The notes under the pieces are model-generated. The model made no database searches and was not told where the DNA came from. It saw only the letters and a list, made by a program, of their open reading frames with translations. This document shows positions 11,626 through 23,639 of a DNA stretch of 64,000 nucleotides, piece after piece. This DNA is from Sipunculus nudus (lineage: Eukaryota > Annelida > Sipuncula > Golfingiida > Sipunculidae). The DNA lies in contig CM049306.1 of NCBI GenBank assembly GCA_026874595.1, positions 90,657,142 through 90,721,141 of the forward strand, written 5' to 3'. A program made the translations under genes and the position numbers. Each line of letters opens with the position of its first letter. The first letter of the stretch is position 1.

Positions 11626-12813
11626 ACATATGTAGAAAAGGTGTGTTGTAACACTGATAAAAAAGGGTGGCTGGTACCTGTATAAATACACAAAAATAAC
11701 ATGGTAAAAGTTACCAGCATAGGAAACTTAAACAAAATAACAATATCAGTAGTATTACCAATGTAGCTTAAACACTTGTACACCTATCATCATTGGACAT
11801 GGACATTAGATGTCTCTCATATCAGGTATGTTTCGGGAAACTCTTCATATATGCTTCACCACTAAGACATATAAAAATATGTTATAAAGAATATAATTAT
11901 CTCAGAATTGCATGAGCTTTGTATCACCGTAGGTCAAAAGTAGGCCACAGTTACTTTCATAACTTATTTCAAAGTAAACAAACAAAGTAAAATGCACTAA
12001 ACAGGTTATTCTGCTGTATCCATATCCATAGCCAAGTGTTTTTTAGGTCTGACAATAACATATTAAATACATATGTACCTACTTTAGTAACACCATACAT
12101 AAAATGATTATGACCACTATCTACAATCATAATGTTTAAACATACACAGTATTGCTACAATACAGGTAAAAGTTCCACACCTTTTTAATGAAAAATAGCA
12201 CTCCGCTTTAACTGCTACTCAATCACGCGTGTATCACGTGACACGGGATACAAATTGAAATGAGTGTTTCGACTAACGAATATCATTATTAGTAAAGTTA
12301 CATCTTTAATGTACTGACACTCCGTATCAACATGAATGATGGACAATATAAGGCAATGAGCATATCAAGTGATAATAAATACAAAAATGTGCGAGTTCCT
12401 AGGCCGGGTTACTGTAAACGGTGCATTAAGCTGGTTAAGACATATTCTGACATCAGCATTCATATGGTAAAATCTAAACCGGCCTCCCATCCTCGATGGA
12501 ATTAAACATAAACACAATAAATATGGTGCACAAACCTCGGCCGATCATAAAATAAGGTGTCAACGATGGACAGAACATCGTTTATCAGCTTGTAACAGGC
12601 AAAATCCCATCGGCTCGACACACAAACCTCCGTGACGGCCATATTCCTGATCTCGTGTGCAAATGATCCTTACTAGAAGCAGAATAGTTCCTTACTGGGC
12701 CACAGATGTCGCTCCCTCTCGGTCCTGAGAACGATACATCGCAAGACACGGTCTCTGCGTCACAGATAAAATCTGACATGACAACTGACAAGATACTCTG
12801 TTGTCCTTTCACA
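11626..12813 (-). repeat. upstream (5') LTR of the Gypsy-type element
   Basis: Collinear with 5559-6769. The plus-strand right end ...CTTTCACA matches ...CTGTCACA of the other LTR, then AATAG begins unrelated flank. As the upstream LTR it should carry the promoter; no clear TATA could be assigned. Confidence 0.85.
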
Positions 12814-14120
12814 AATAGTTTACCTTTTATGCGATGATTATTTAAGGTAAAAGACAGCTAATCTAGAAAGATTGTCGAGCATTTAGGTTGATTATAAATT
12901 TATATATATCTGTTGCAATCTACTGTTGTTAGTCATCTTTATCGGCTGTATACTTGAGGGAAAACACAAACTTTTGACATATCTTTATTTAGAACTCGAT
13001 ATATATTTCTGTCCCTGTGTAGAAAACAAACACACACACACGCATATGTATTTATGTATGTATATGTATGTATGTATGTATCTATGTATCTTTATATGTA
13101 TATGTATACTATGTATGTATGTTAGTATATGTTTTTTTAGCAATGTCTGAAAATTAGTATCGACACACCAATAAAACTAGCTACACTGGCAATGACAGAA
13201 AAATACTTTTGTGTGCACTGTTACATCCTGGTGGTACAATATAACTTTTTAACTCCGCTAGCTTGAAGACCTGTTTAGTTTCATCCCAAAAACGAGAGTT
13301 GGCTCTTTAATATAATGAAGACCGCCTTAAATATTTTAATATTGATAGATAACACAACAACACACCCGTAATAGTTTGACATTTTCCAAAACAGGCCACA
13401 GGAATAACATGCCTTAAGATAATTTGTAAAGACAAACGTTTACATCCAGACCTACATAGTACATATTTATAAGGGAGTCAATTGTGGTTTTTGATATTGT
13501 AGGAACAATGAACAGTTTGAAATGTTTGACTTTATGTGTCTTAGAAAATATAAAGATATCACAAAAGGACTTGATTCAGAGTAATTGTTCGATCTGCTGA
13601 CGGCCTTGATTCACATTCGTTACGGTAGTTACTGACAGATGGCGCTACAATAGTTCCTTAAAAAAAATTTGAAATATCTTTCGATTTATGGAAATCCCCC
13701 TTAAGACACAAGTTGCATCATTCGCGACAGTTCAAGGCCAAAAACGTGCGTACCCGAGGCGTAATCACAGAGGAGTTCCATGACAAATTTCCACTACGCC
13801 CTCCGTCAGCGTTGATGGTAACACTCACCTTACCGGGAAGCGCTGTCCCAAGAACGTAGGACACTATCCCGTAGGTGAGACATATGTGAACTGGGTGAAG
13901 GCATTATGAAAAAAAAAAAACCCACAGTCGGATAGATATGAAGAACGTTTGCGCCTTTGTGAACTTAATGTATACTCTTTACACACGTTGAAAGGAGACT
14001 GACACAATTATATCACCTAAAAATGATAAATAGTGTGTCATGATCTGTGTTTCTGTGTATATGTTTGTGATTCTTACTTTGTCTTATTTATGCATCAAAG
14101 CTAACCAAAATTTACGCCTC
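12814..14120. other. intergenic with a TATG-type microsatellite
   Basis: No gene seen. At about 13029-13130 there is an impure (TATG)n run. The rest is AT-rich with no recognised element. Confidence 0.55.
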
Positions 14121-14129
14121 CTTGTTAAA

Positions 14130-14770
14130 GGGGAGCCCATTTTAAGTTATTTAATATAGGTGTAACGCTACTCCTGGGATCATAAGTCTTACGAAGTGTG
14201 CACCACGTCTTAGAACTACTTCCAGCATCTTGATATCTTTAATCATGTATGGATCCGATGCTGAAACACTATACTCCTACTCAAGGCGAGACCTAACCAA
14301 GGATACAAAAGCCTACACAGGCGCAGTAGTTCCGGCGAATGATGTAAATTCCTACGCAAAAGGCCTCCAACAATGTTAGTTTTACATGTAATTAATGTAT
14401 GTGTTTACTCCACTGAAGGTCATTACTGATCATTAAACCCAGATATTTTGCCTCGTTGACCTAAAATTGTATTGTTTCATCCATGGTATAGACTTTATTT
14501 AGTGTATTCTTCTCTGATCGACAGATAGTTATGAGGTTGCACATAGATGCGTTAAAGCGCATAACCCAGATATATATGCCCCTAACTGAGAGCTTGCAGG
14601 TCAGTTTGCAGTATCATCCTTTGTGAGAACTGAGCGATATATAAGACGGTCGTGTGCGAAGAGCCGGATTTTTCATGTGCTCTGTGCTCTGGTATGTGCT
14701 CTGGTAGATCGTTAATGAACACTGGTGGTCCTTATACGGTCCCTAAAGGTACTCGAGACTATAGTTGCAG
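14130..14770 (-). pseudogene. decayed LINE reverse transcriptase fragment
   Basis: On the minus strand, broken frames spell the end of a CR1/Jockey-type LINE RT. At 14690-14760 there is SRVPLGTV, a stop, then GPPVFINDLPE, matching the usual G-VPQGSVLGP--F-INDLP block with a deletion. Further on are IYLGYALM and, near 14200-14300, LVRSRLE, a stop, SASDPYMIKDIKMLE and VVLRRGAHFVR, the conserved thumb region (LVRP-LEY---VWDP------LE-VQRRAARF). The YADD motif is lost. Many stops mark it as old. Confidence 0.7.
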
Positions 14771-14864
14771 ACCACGGTTAACAGTTTATGGCTGGACAAC
14801 ACTGGACCACTAACACAAAATACAGGACCGTTTTTCCCTTGACCTGACCAGTCCGGAACGCTTA

Positions 14865-15206
14865 GGCCAAAATAAAAAAAAGGTATGGTTCTCAGGCACT
14901 TTTTTTTCAGAAATCAATGCGGGCGGGCGTTTTTTTGTTTTTAATTTTTTGGTATGTTTCGTTAAAAATGTTAAATGATAAGGGAAAAGCATGATAATAA
15001 CAGATTCTTTTTGCTAAACAAGTAAAAGTAATACATGACAAAGGAAAATGTATGATTTTATCTTCTTGAAAGAAATGTCCGAGCGGCTGTAGCTCAAAAT
15101 TGGTAACTTACTTTGGAAAATCAAAAAAAAAAAAAAAAAATTTGATGCGGGGTTTTAAAATTGATGCGGGCGAAGCCTGAGAACCATACCTTTTATTTTT
15201 TTGGTC
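14865..15206. mobile_element. PIF/Harbinger-like MITE, copy 1
   Basis: A 342-bp non-autonomous DNA element. The left end GGCCAAAATAAAAAAAAGG continues into TATGGTTCTCAGGC; the right end carries the same sequence inverted, giving imperfect terminal inverted repeats of about 45 bp. It is flanked by TTA on both sides (14862-14864 and 15207-15209). A 3-bp TWA duplication with GGCC-type ends fits the PIF/Harbinger superfamily. A second copy is at 42103-42439. It encodes no transposase. Confidence 0.82.
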
Positions 15207-15209
15207 TTA

Positions 15210-15794
15210 GGTTAAAAGTTTTCAGCTAAACAGATAACTAAGGTTCAACCAACAAGTATTGGTTATAGCCCAATGAAATGTAATGCAAGCCGTGAGCTTT
15301 GCGAGGCTTGTGTCACATGGCAGGCGAGCCGTTTATAACTGATTTGTCCCACATGCCCTGCCTCCTTGGTCGAAGGTCACGTGTGTCATTTTTTTTTTCG
15401 GCTAACCACCAATTCTTTGCCATATTTGGAAAGTCACGTTTTCTATAAGTTATCGAAACCTTCTATAAAAGTTACTGATACGTTATGTATACGTCCAATA
15501 TGTTATGAGTACGATATGTGTATGCCCATAATTTAAAAAAAAATCGATACTTCAGTATATGCCAGCGTTTTAGAGAAATGTTTATACGTCGGCATACGCT
15601 GGGTAAATCGTCAAGGTGTGACAGGGGCATAAGCAGGTACCTAATCTTATAAATTTGTAAGTGAAATGCGATCTAAATATGATATATGACTGAGTTGGAG
15701 ATATGACTAAAAACTGAGGTATGGAAAGGTACGAGATATGACTAAAAAGGGGATTGCACGGCTCGGTGATAATGACAGTGATATATTTATATAT
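15210..15794. other. intergenic, no gene seen
   Basis: AT-rich sequence with poly-T and poly-A runs. Nothing recognised. Confidence 0.5.
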
Positions 15795-16460
15795 CATAAA
15801 AAAAGCTGATAGCGTGTGATCGATTTTGCATCACTGTATAAATATATGTGTGTCTATGTGAAATTTAGCGCTTTTTCATACCTTTGACAAAAACGACTTT
15901 GGATTGCTTTGTTTATTCAGACATACAGCTATACGGTGTACATATTACAAATTTCGGATAACAAATACATCATTGACAGGAAAACAAATAATGCCTGAGA
16001 CAAATGACAAATACCTTTTATGCATTTAAATGTACATGAGACATGCGGTTCCCATAAAACGCACTGTTTCAATTTCAAGTACAAAGGATGCATTTGATAT
16101 AAATTGAATCAGACAAACACAGCTGTTTTAAATTAATTTAAAGTTAATGTGTTTATACAATGTTTTTAGAAAATAATCATGCATGTACATATTCGTCCGG
16201 GAATCACAATGACTTAACGAGTTTTTAAAAATGGCAGAAATGAAAAACAATTAGCACATCTTTTATTTCACCTAAAGACTTGGATCCGCGGGTATTTCAG
16301 CAACTGGTCTGTCATCAACTATACAATTCGTCTGGTCTGAAATCTTCTATAAAAATCAGCTTCTCTGAAATCTCCTATACGAATCAACTGGTCTGTCATA
16401 CCCTATACGAATAAACTGGCGGTGTGCTGCAGAATGTGGCTCCTTTCCCTGTATTTTTTT
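15795..16460. repeat. unclassified dispersed repeat, copy A
   Basis: Two stretches match the region 38320-38990 in the same order and orientation: about 15805-15960 (shared GCTGATAGCGTGTGATCGA-like and TCAGACATA-AGC-ATA blocks) and 16262-16450 (shared GCAGAATGTGGCTCC). Here the right part contains about four to five copies of a roughly 32-bp unit with CTGGTCTGTCATACCCTATA; copy B has one. No coding potential or terminal repeats were recognised. Confidence 0.6.
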
Positions 16461-17904
16461 CCCCTGATTCGACAACAAGTCCTGATTTTCTCAGGATGAG
16501 CATGAAGGTAGTTTGATTTCTTTTTTTTTACGGTCTGCAGAATGATTAAAACTGTTTCTTCTTTAATGTTGGGTTGATTTAAAGGGGAAGGGGAGGGTGG
16601 ATGTCGAGACGCCTAACTTTCCCGATCATCAACATTTTAAGGAAGACTTTGGAATTGTGCCCAAACAAATTTGTACAAGAATTGAAAAAGAGGCGCTTTT
16701 GACCTTGAACTTTCACCTTGAAGGTCATATATCTCCTTGGCAACCGGGTGGCTTGGACTATGGTCATACTTTCTAGCGCGTTTCCAGCTTTGATAAAACA
16801 AGTCTTCGAAAGATTTTTAGATGTTTGCAGGGCCACTAAAAAAAGATTCTCATCAATACCGGGCCAGGTTAGAATATGAACGCTAGCCTTCTTTTGATTA
16901 AAACATTTTTTATAATCTCATTTTGGGCCGTCACTCTTATGTGAATTTTAGGATGAATTGGTATTGCGAGTTAACATACAATCTCACGTTAGAATACACA
17001 TAATTATTACATACACATCTCGACATAGAATACAGAGCCCCAATTTTAAATTCCTAGATGGTACCTGGTAGCACCATTTATATTTTTCCATTAATAAACA
17101 TTAACATTCTCATGTGGGTAGTTTTGTAACTATTACTTCATAGCAACTGAGTCAGTGTTTCAGCAGTGGGTTCAGTTATTGTCCTACAACTTTATTCTCC
17201 TTGATCACTGACACTTTTGATTTTTCAACTTAAAATGCTAACCTACTTTATTCTATCATTTCCATGCAATTTGACCTGTATTTTATAGACCCTTTGTCTT
17301 CTCATCTCTGAATGACTGTCTCTCGGTTTGTCTTGCTCAGTCTTAACTGCAACTGCTAGGAACTTCATATTTTTCTTTAAGAACAACAAACAGTTTCCAG
17401 CTAATAGTAATTCTTGCCGTAAAATGTCAACAACAAATTTACTATTTGTCCTAAGATATTTCGTGCTGTTATCAAGAGGACAGGACTCTGTTCTGTGTGT
17501 AATTGTTTAATTAACTTAGGAAACAAAAACACAGTCACCAATAATGTGCCTGTTCTTTTTCATCTGTTGTAAGGTACTTTTTGTTAATATGTCTATATGT
17601 AGTCTGATTTCCCTTTTTGATAAGGTAAATCCATGAACAATACATATGAGGATATCTATTTGTACATTTTATATATACAATTCTTTATGTTTCCCATGAT
17701 TCTGATTTCCGTTAGGGGGGGGGGGACTATACCTTTTCGGCGCTTGAGTGTAATAAGGTATCTGGGACAATATTTTTCCACAGTTTTCATTAGCCGCTTA
17801 GAAAAATGGCAATTCATGTAAAATTTATACATGTTTATAATCAATAATATAAACAATAAATAAACAATAGCCATAAATCTATTAAATATTACTTATATAC
17901 ACAG
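16461..17904. other. non-coding stretch, possible 5' part of the lectin locus
   Basis: No exon is secure. An ATG at 17424 starts a short hydrophobic stretch (STTNLLFVLRYFVLLS) that could be a signal peptide, but no donor in a compatible phase was found. A (G)n run is at 17716-17725. Confidence 0.35.
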
Positions 17905-17965
17905 GAGGTCGTTATCTGGACTATAACAGTGACGTTGGTGGATTCACTGGTTCAGCAACCAATCA
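17905..17965 (+). CDS. candidate 61-bp internal exon
   Basis: ATATACACAG precedes and GTATGT follows, a reasonable acceptor and a strong donor. Two frames are open. One gives GRYLDYNSDVGGFTGSATNQ, which looks protein-like; the other leaves one base and would join the exon at 21218 in phase. The family is not recognised, and this may not be an exon. Confidence 0.3.
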
Positions 17966-19057
17966 GTATGTACAATATTACTTTTACACAAAAAAAACCC
18001 GTATACATATATGATAACTAGCTGATAATCCGGGTGAACGGGCTTTTAATCGGGTTGGAGATGTATTAAATTAGATAAGGAATGTTGGAACACTTTTATG
18101 TTCTAAAAGTTAAAATAAAAGAGACCCGGTCAGTGATGATGTTTACATTTGCAAACCGAAATGGTTTATGGGGGCATTCAGATTTTCGAAGATCTTTGAT
18201 TGTTAGACGTAAAAAAGATAGATTTATGTAAGGAATATATGAAAGATGAATTAAATGTTAATCTAACTCACTGAAGCTATTTTTTTTTGGCATGTGGGCA
18301 ATATTCCAACGTATTGGGTCCCGACCGATAATTGATAGAAAATTCCTGGCTCGCACCAGATTAGTTATTCTCAGATTCCGTGGATTTATTATTACTTTAT
18401 GTGGCCTTACTACCACAATGGTTAAACAGCAGTGCAGATAGATGTCGCTTTGTGCAATGATACATATTATAATCTTAATGTTTTATACATTCGGAGAAAG
18501 CATGATACAGCTTATTTATTACGATGTTACTGCCATTGTTTAAAGCCCTTGTGTCGAAAATCAGCGGATATACAGCTAAACTAAAGTCTTGCATGAAAAA
18601 TTCCATTTGTAATATGAACACATAAACATACGACAGTATAATTATTGCCTTGCCTTAGAAAATTATTCTGGATAAATTTATTATTTGATAATATCAGAAG
18701 GTCATACGAAGATATATTAGATAAGATAATTTATTACAAAAAGATAAACAATATATTACATTTTCGGCTGTTGTGAACATGACAATAAATGAGAGTAAAT
18801 GACAATGGTGAAAAATTGATACTTAAATACTTTGGCGCACTCATCGTATTTGCACTAAGGTTTAAAACAAAACACGAGGCAGTGACTAAGTAACAATGAA
18901 TATTTTAACAAGGGTCAATGTACATTTTTAGCGTACACTGAGTCCATGTATACTCCGAGATATGAACAGTCATTAGACCTTTCGTATACGCTCTTGGCTG
19001 GTAACATTGCTGGTACGGCTACTAGGAAGGGCGGGTTCTAACTGGTACTCCAGGCCT
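17966..19057. other. non-coding stretch, no element recognised
   Basis: AT-rich; no exon or repeat could be supported. It may be intron of the lectin locus. Confidence 0.45.
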
Positions 19058-19280
19058 TTGAACTGGTAATCCAACTGAGCCAGCGAGGCTAATTACAGCG
19101 AACTGGAACAGGAAGTCTCACAGCGGTACATACGATCCTGAAACTGGTAATCCGACTGTGTTAGCGCGGCCGACTACAACGAGCTGGAACAGTACGTCTC
19201 ATATTAATACATACGACCCTACAACTGGTTATCCGACTGGGATAGCGTGGCCTGTTAAAGCGAGCTGGGCAGCACGGTAG
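19058..19280 (+). repeat. 81-bp tandem repeat, open in one frame
   Basis: About 2.7 units of an 81-bp sequence, each starting AACTGGTAATCCGACTG and containing GAGCTGGAACAG and TACATACGA. As 81 is a multiple of three, the plus-strand frame stays open through all units, giving 27-residue repeats with T-G-N-P-T ... W-N ... T-Y-D-P. A TGA lies just before and a TAG just after. It is GC-richer than its surroundings. Either a minisatellite or a remnant of a repeat-protein exon. Confidence 0.6.
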
Positions 19281-20438
19281 GCACGGGACTGATGGATGGT
19301 AGGATGGACTGAACTGGCTGGCAGTTGGGGCAGCACTGGAAGCACGGTGGATCGACCCTGGATGGACTTGACTGGCTTGCTGCGCTTCTAGACAACGAAG
19401 ACCACTTTGTTTATGCGACCCTTTTAAATACCCTTCAACCCAGGTGGCTCATCCATATTCATAAGTCTCTTACAATCCCTGGGGCCCGCTTTGCTCCTGG
19501 GACTCATATGTATTCATGAGCCTGCTGAATACTAATTGGCTCGGAACTATACTTCAGCTACGATGCCACTAGCCAGAGCGCGTGACATAACATGGCGTAA
19601 CCGTACCCGAAACACCGGGGACCCCTATTGAATTCCCCTAATGTCTCACGACAAAATGACCCTGTCCGGCGAACCGACTCTCCTCACAACAAATACAAAA
19701 AAATCAAAAACCAAGAATAGATGGTAATATAATGAAACATAATTGGGCAAATATGCCCGCATGACACGTTTCTCTTGGTGACCCTTAAGCCTACGTATCT
19801 CATCCAAATGATAGTGGATCTAAGCATCATAAGGGGTTTAAGCTATTATGGAGTGCAGTCAACGTGGGAAGGCTGTCTCCTTTTTGAAAACTTTCGCCTA
19901 ACGTTCTTTAATAAATTCATTTGATTCAGCTGGTTGTGCATTAAAGAGCTGAACTGAACTCGATAAATTGTATTTATGTGTGAACATGCATATGTAAATG
20001 TCACCGCAAACTTAAAGGCGGTTCGATTTATTCATAAGTGTAGGGCTTTGAAACTTTACTGATCAATTTAACACAGGACTAACATGACACTTGGTTTCCT
20101 TTACCACACAGATTTCTCAGGAATGCAGTCCTCCGCCATGTTGGTGTTTCCTTATATGGATTACTCCGCAACCCGTGTTTTCCTTCATCTATTGACATAT
20201 ATTCCCCATGTTCATTGGTGCATATGTTCCCCTACATGTGCCTGCATTCACTTACTCTCGGCCTATATTCCTATGTTTTATCGTGCATATGTGAGTGTAC
20301 ATTTGTAGGTATTCCTGGAGGTCCTTCCTGGATCTGGATCATAAGCCGGACCCACACTGAAATCTAACCGATTCTACATTAGCCCATTCCCGAGGAGCCC
20401 TGAAAAAATCATAAGATTCCATTCAAAATTTTGTAAAC
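19281..20438. other. GC-richer stretch without recognised gene
   Basis: 19280-19700 is markedly less AT-rich than its surroundings and could be a solo LTR or other element, but no terminal repeats were found. The remainder is ordinary non-coding sequence. Confidence 0.4.
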
Positions 20439-20462
20439 ACACACACACACACACACACGCGC
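20439..20462. repeat. (CA)n microsatellite
   Basis: About ten CA units ending in CGCGCG. Confidence 0.9.
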
Positions 20463-20789
20463 GTATATGCGTTCAAGAGAGGACCTTGCTTTCACACTAT
20501 ACTTCAGAGGACTAACAGTTCTGCTAGAGTTAGCAAGAAGAGCTATTGAGTATACGCATGTTCCCTCGCACACTTTTTAAGAAAAAGGCTAGTCAGACGT
20601 GAGAACGATGCACTGACTTAGCGCATAACTTGCGATTACAACCTGCGAGGACTTTCCGTTGTAGTTATGTCTTCGTGTCATAGAGAGGACCTACTAATAA
20701 GCAAATTAAGCACACTAGGTTTAAACATATTTATTTATTGCAGAATTACAAAAGTAGCTAATCAGGCTAATGTACATGCATTCCTGTAG

Positions 20790-20844
<55 letters not shown>

Positions 20845-21217
20845 CAACATTATATAAGACATCACGGTACAAGTAAAAGTACATAAAGTATGTGAAGATG
20901 TTTTGATTAATGTTGTAATTATATAAAAAAATAAAGAAACATATGAACGTCGTGGCAGGGGTAATGAAGCCTATGCTTTCGGCCTTCTGTGCTTCTTGCA
21001 TACAAACCTCAGTATGGAGCGATGTTAAACAAAAAGTATATCCGCTATTGCACTGTTAAAATTTTCTTAATTCACATGAATCGTTCTCTAATACTCACGA
21101 ACATAAAAACGGTTAGTGAAAGGTTTAAGGGTAAGGAATTCTAGAATGCTAATATATAAAGAAAGCGTTTAGCATGATCACTGCTTGCTACTTTCAAGAG
21201 AACCTTTATTATTCCAG
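20463..21217. other. non-coding, contains a (TA)n tract
   Basis: (TA)n at about 20797-20840. The right end leads into the acceptor TTATTATTCCAG of the exon at 21218. Confidence 0.55.
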
Positions 21218-21393
21218 CCATTCATGGAAACTTATCGGAACCGTTGGATGATGCCCTGAGTATAGTTATGTGTCCGAAAGGCTACGATGCACACACTTGT
21301 CAATGCTCTCTTCCTGCAAAGTGTGATGGGAGTTATTTCCATAACGACACATGTGTAGCGGTGAACGCTTCTGACAATAAAAATGGAACTCAG
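21218..21393 (+). CDS. exon, secreted Cys-rich module 1
   Basis: Acceptor TTATTCCAG and donor CAG-GTGAAT bound a 176-bp exon. After two lead bases it is open for 58 codons and ends in phase 0, which fits the next exon. It encodes a module with MCPKGYDAHTCQCSLPAKCDG, then NDTCVAVNAS. The C-P-x-G-Y ... C-x-C ... C-D-G-S ... C-x-A pattern recalls the repeated Cys-rich modules of some mollusc secreted proteins and of the PCSK9 C-terminal region; this is recognition from memory and not a database match. N-glycosylation sites (NDT, NAS, NGT) fit an extracellular protein. Confidence 0.65.
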
Positions 21394-21425
21394 GTGAATG
21401 AAACAATACATGTTTACAACAATAT

Positions 21426-21560
21426 ATGTGTGTGTGTGTGTGTGTGAGGGGGTGTGTGTGTGTGTGGTGTAGTGCACTCGGCTAGCCGGGTGATCGTAAG
21501 TTCGATTCTCAACCGGTAGCTGTGAGATTCTTTTATGGTTGGCACACATTTAGGATGGGG
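21426..21560 (+). repeat. (GT)n tract and tRNA-derived SINE head
   Basis: A GT microsatellite runs into TGGTGTAGTGCACTCGG (A-box-like, 21465-21481), followed after a tRNA-like spacing by AAGTTCGATTCTCAA (B-box, 21498-21512). It is a tRNA-derived SINE inside the intron. The 3' tail is not delimited. Confidence 0.5.
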
Positions 21561-21901
21561 GCTCTTCAGGCCGTGTCACCCTCAACTTCGAGTACTGCTT
21601 TTGAGAGTTCCTAGATGTAATTGCCCAGTTATGGGGATGAAAGATAGGTGCGGAGTCACCAGGCCGAATAACGCCATGTTTTAAATGAGAGAAACCGTGA
21701 GCTACAGTCTTGTTAAGTAGTCCGAAACAATCAAGGAATACTGCAGTTTTATTCACTTCAGATATAGCATGTAAACATGTCGGCCGTTAAATATGATAAG
21801 AGAACATGCATATCTATGACAACAAATAAATTATGAAGAAAACAATTATATCATATCCATTCAGTAACATTTATGTCAAATTCCTTGAACTGTGTCTTCA
21901 G

Positions 21902-22038
21902 GCAAATCTGACATGTGTCCAGGCTACCAGGACCAGCAAGCGGTACTTCAATAAGAAAACATTGATCACGAAAGGAATTCACCGACCAGTATCGTGCCCA
22001 GCTGTTAGCAGAATTGTGAATTGTGCCTTGACTGATTC
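21902..22038 (+). CDS. exon, secreted Cys-rich module 1-2
   Basis: A strong acceptor (TGTGTCTTCAG) and the consensus donor GTAAGT bound 137 bp. It starts in phase 0, as the previous exon requires, and leaves two bases. It encodes ANLTCVQATRT, a basic stretch (SKRYFNKK), then RPVSCPAVSRIVNCALTDS, the start of a second C-P ... C module. The first Cys closes module 1. Confidence 0.75.
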
Positions 22039-22146
22039 GTAAGTGAAGGTGTCCAGAACTTATATATGTTAAGATGTGCCTGTCTGGTTGACAGCAGAAA
22101 AAGACATTTATACATGACACATGCAAAGTTGGCGGCAAGAGCGTGA

Positions 22147-22166
22147 CACCCCCCCCCCCCCCCCCC
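22147..22166. repeat. poly-C tract
   Basis: An uninterrupted C run of about 20 bases inside an intron. Confidence 0.9.
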
Positions 22167-22271
22167 GGTCACGCCTATCGTATAAACATTGTTACATACA
22201 TGGAAAAATACTTTATATTCGGACTCTTACCAGATAATGGAATGGTGAATTCTACTTTTCCAATTTAACAG

Positions 22272-22393
22272 AGGGAGTCATATTGGGGAAATCGGAAACA
22301 GAAATCCAGTCATCAGAGGAAACCAGTGCAGGGCTCCCAACATGATTTGCCGACTCCAACACAAAGTATGTATGTTGCAGGTCCGATGTCAAG
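22272..22393 (+). CDS. exon, secreted Cys-rich module 2
   Basis: Acceptor AATTTAACAG and donor AAG-GTATGT. The first base completes the Ser codon left by the exon at 21902. It encodes GSHIGEIGNRNPVIRGNQCR, then MICRLQHKVCMLQVRCQ, with four Cys completing a module parallel to module 1 (C-P ... C ... Q-C-R-A ... V-R-C). It leaves one base, which the exon at 23276 takes up. Confidence 0.72.
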
Positions 22394-23275
22394 GTATGTG
22401 TACGATCTTCTGATATCCAACTTCAAAGTCAATTATTCTTGAAAAAAAAATATTACGGAATATTTCATACAAAATATGTGAATTATGTATTAAGTTGTTA
22501 TTTTCGGCTTCTTATTGAGTTATACTGACACGCTGTTTTCGATGTTAGTTTATTACTGACCTGTCCATCCATCCGTCCGTTAACAGAACAGATCAGGAAC
22601 AGTTGGATGGATTGTCTTGAATTTGGAATACTAATTGATCTTGGAGTATTTCAGTGTCATCTGAGATTTTATGTTTTTCGCGAATTTTGAATTGTATTTA
22701 TGAGGATGACAGATTACAGACGGTGGTCTAAATTTCAGCCGGCATAAATGATAACCGTGAGGCCTAGCGCTTCCAATTTTCACATGCCGACACATTTCCG
22801 GGAAGTTAAAAATTTTGTCACTGTGATTTATACTGAATTGCGCACCTTATTATCGAGATTGACCACTCAGGAGCTACGACTCCAATCAGTAAAAAATATG
22901 ATAGAGAAAAGACCAGTTTCATGAATATGTACAATAGATCGTCATGCAATTAGGAATACTGATTGATTTTGGAGACTTACCAAGCAACATCCCTAATTTC
23001 ACTTGTATGTCTTAGCCGGGCAGTCAATACAGGGAGTCTTAAGCATCGGGGGATGGTCAATGTAATCGTATTCCTGTTATTCAGATAATGATTTTAAATA
23101 TTGGAAATAAAAATATAATAATAATATGAATTACAGACTAGCAGAATTACAGACAAATCTGTACTTGCGGCATATATGCTTATATATATGCGGTATACAT
23201 AATATTTTCACGACAGTGTTTTTTTATATATAAAAACATTTCAAAAAGCAGGGTTAAGACAATGTTAACGTACAG
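22394..23275. other. intron with a partial internal repeat
   Basis: Two similar pieces with TGGAATACTAATTGATCTTGG (22625) and AGGAATACTGATTGATTTTGG (22951) suggest an old dispersed repeat. No gene. Confidence 0.4.
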
Positions 23276-23355
23276 TGTTAACGCCTTTTAAGGAAAAACT
23301 GAAGACTTGTCATGTAATCCATCCGGTAAACGTTCCGCTTCCTTCAAATGTCGCG
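23276..23355 (+). CDS. exon following the Cys-rich modules
   Basis: Acceptor AACGTACAG and donor GCG-GTAAGT bound 80 bp. The two lead bases complete the codon left by the exon at 22272, and 26 codons follow, ending in phase 0. It encodes LTPFKEKLKTCHVIHPVNVP with one Cys and a proline-containing C-terminal side, like the start of a third module or a linker. The next exon seen (25920) needs one leftover base, so at least one exon between them is missing or the gene ends elsewhere. Confidence 0.6.
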
Positions 23356-23428
23356 GTAAGTATTTTTAATATATTAAAGAGCCGATTATTTAATTATAAG
23401 TTTCTCTCTCATTCACTCATACACACAA

Positions 23429-23480
<52 letters not shown>
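23429..23480. repeat. (TA)n microsatellite
   Basis: TA run with a single ATACAT interruption. Confidence 0.9.
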
Positions 23481-23485
<5 letters not shown>

Positions 23486-23639
23486 TGTGTGTGCTTACAC
23501 TATTCATTTAGGTACAGATGTGAGCCATTTGTGCCGTTCTTGCACAACCTTTTTTTCTATTGGTCGTTCGAACAAAGTCTAGCCATTCTGTTCTCAATGT
23601 AATGTTGTAAATGTAATGTGTACAAGTCACCGCAGGAAG

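Larger units (their letters stand above)
5559..12813 (-). mobile_element. Gypsy-type LTR retrotransposon, inactivated
   Basis: Two similar 1.2-kb direct repeats flank, in minus-strand order, gag (CCHC knuckle), aspartic protease, reverse transcriptase, RNase H and integrase. Integrase after RT/RNase H places it in the Ty3/Gypsy group (Metaviridae-type order), not Copia. The minus-strand LTR begins with TG (plus ends CA at 6769 and 12813), and a purine-rich tract adjoins the downstream LTR. The reading frame is broken several times, the protease active site is mutated and the first part of gag is missing. No envelope frame is present between integrase and the LTR. Target-site duplications were not resolved. 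Confidence 0.9.

Noticed and set aside
17424-17510. Possible signal-peptide exon of the lectin gene
   Set aside because: The hydrophobic stretch is plausible, but no donor gives a phase that joins 17905 or 21218 without a stop.
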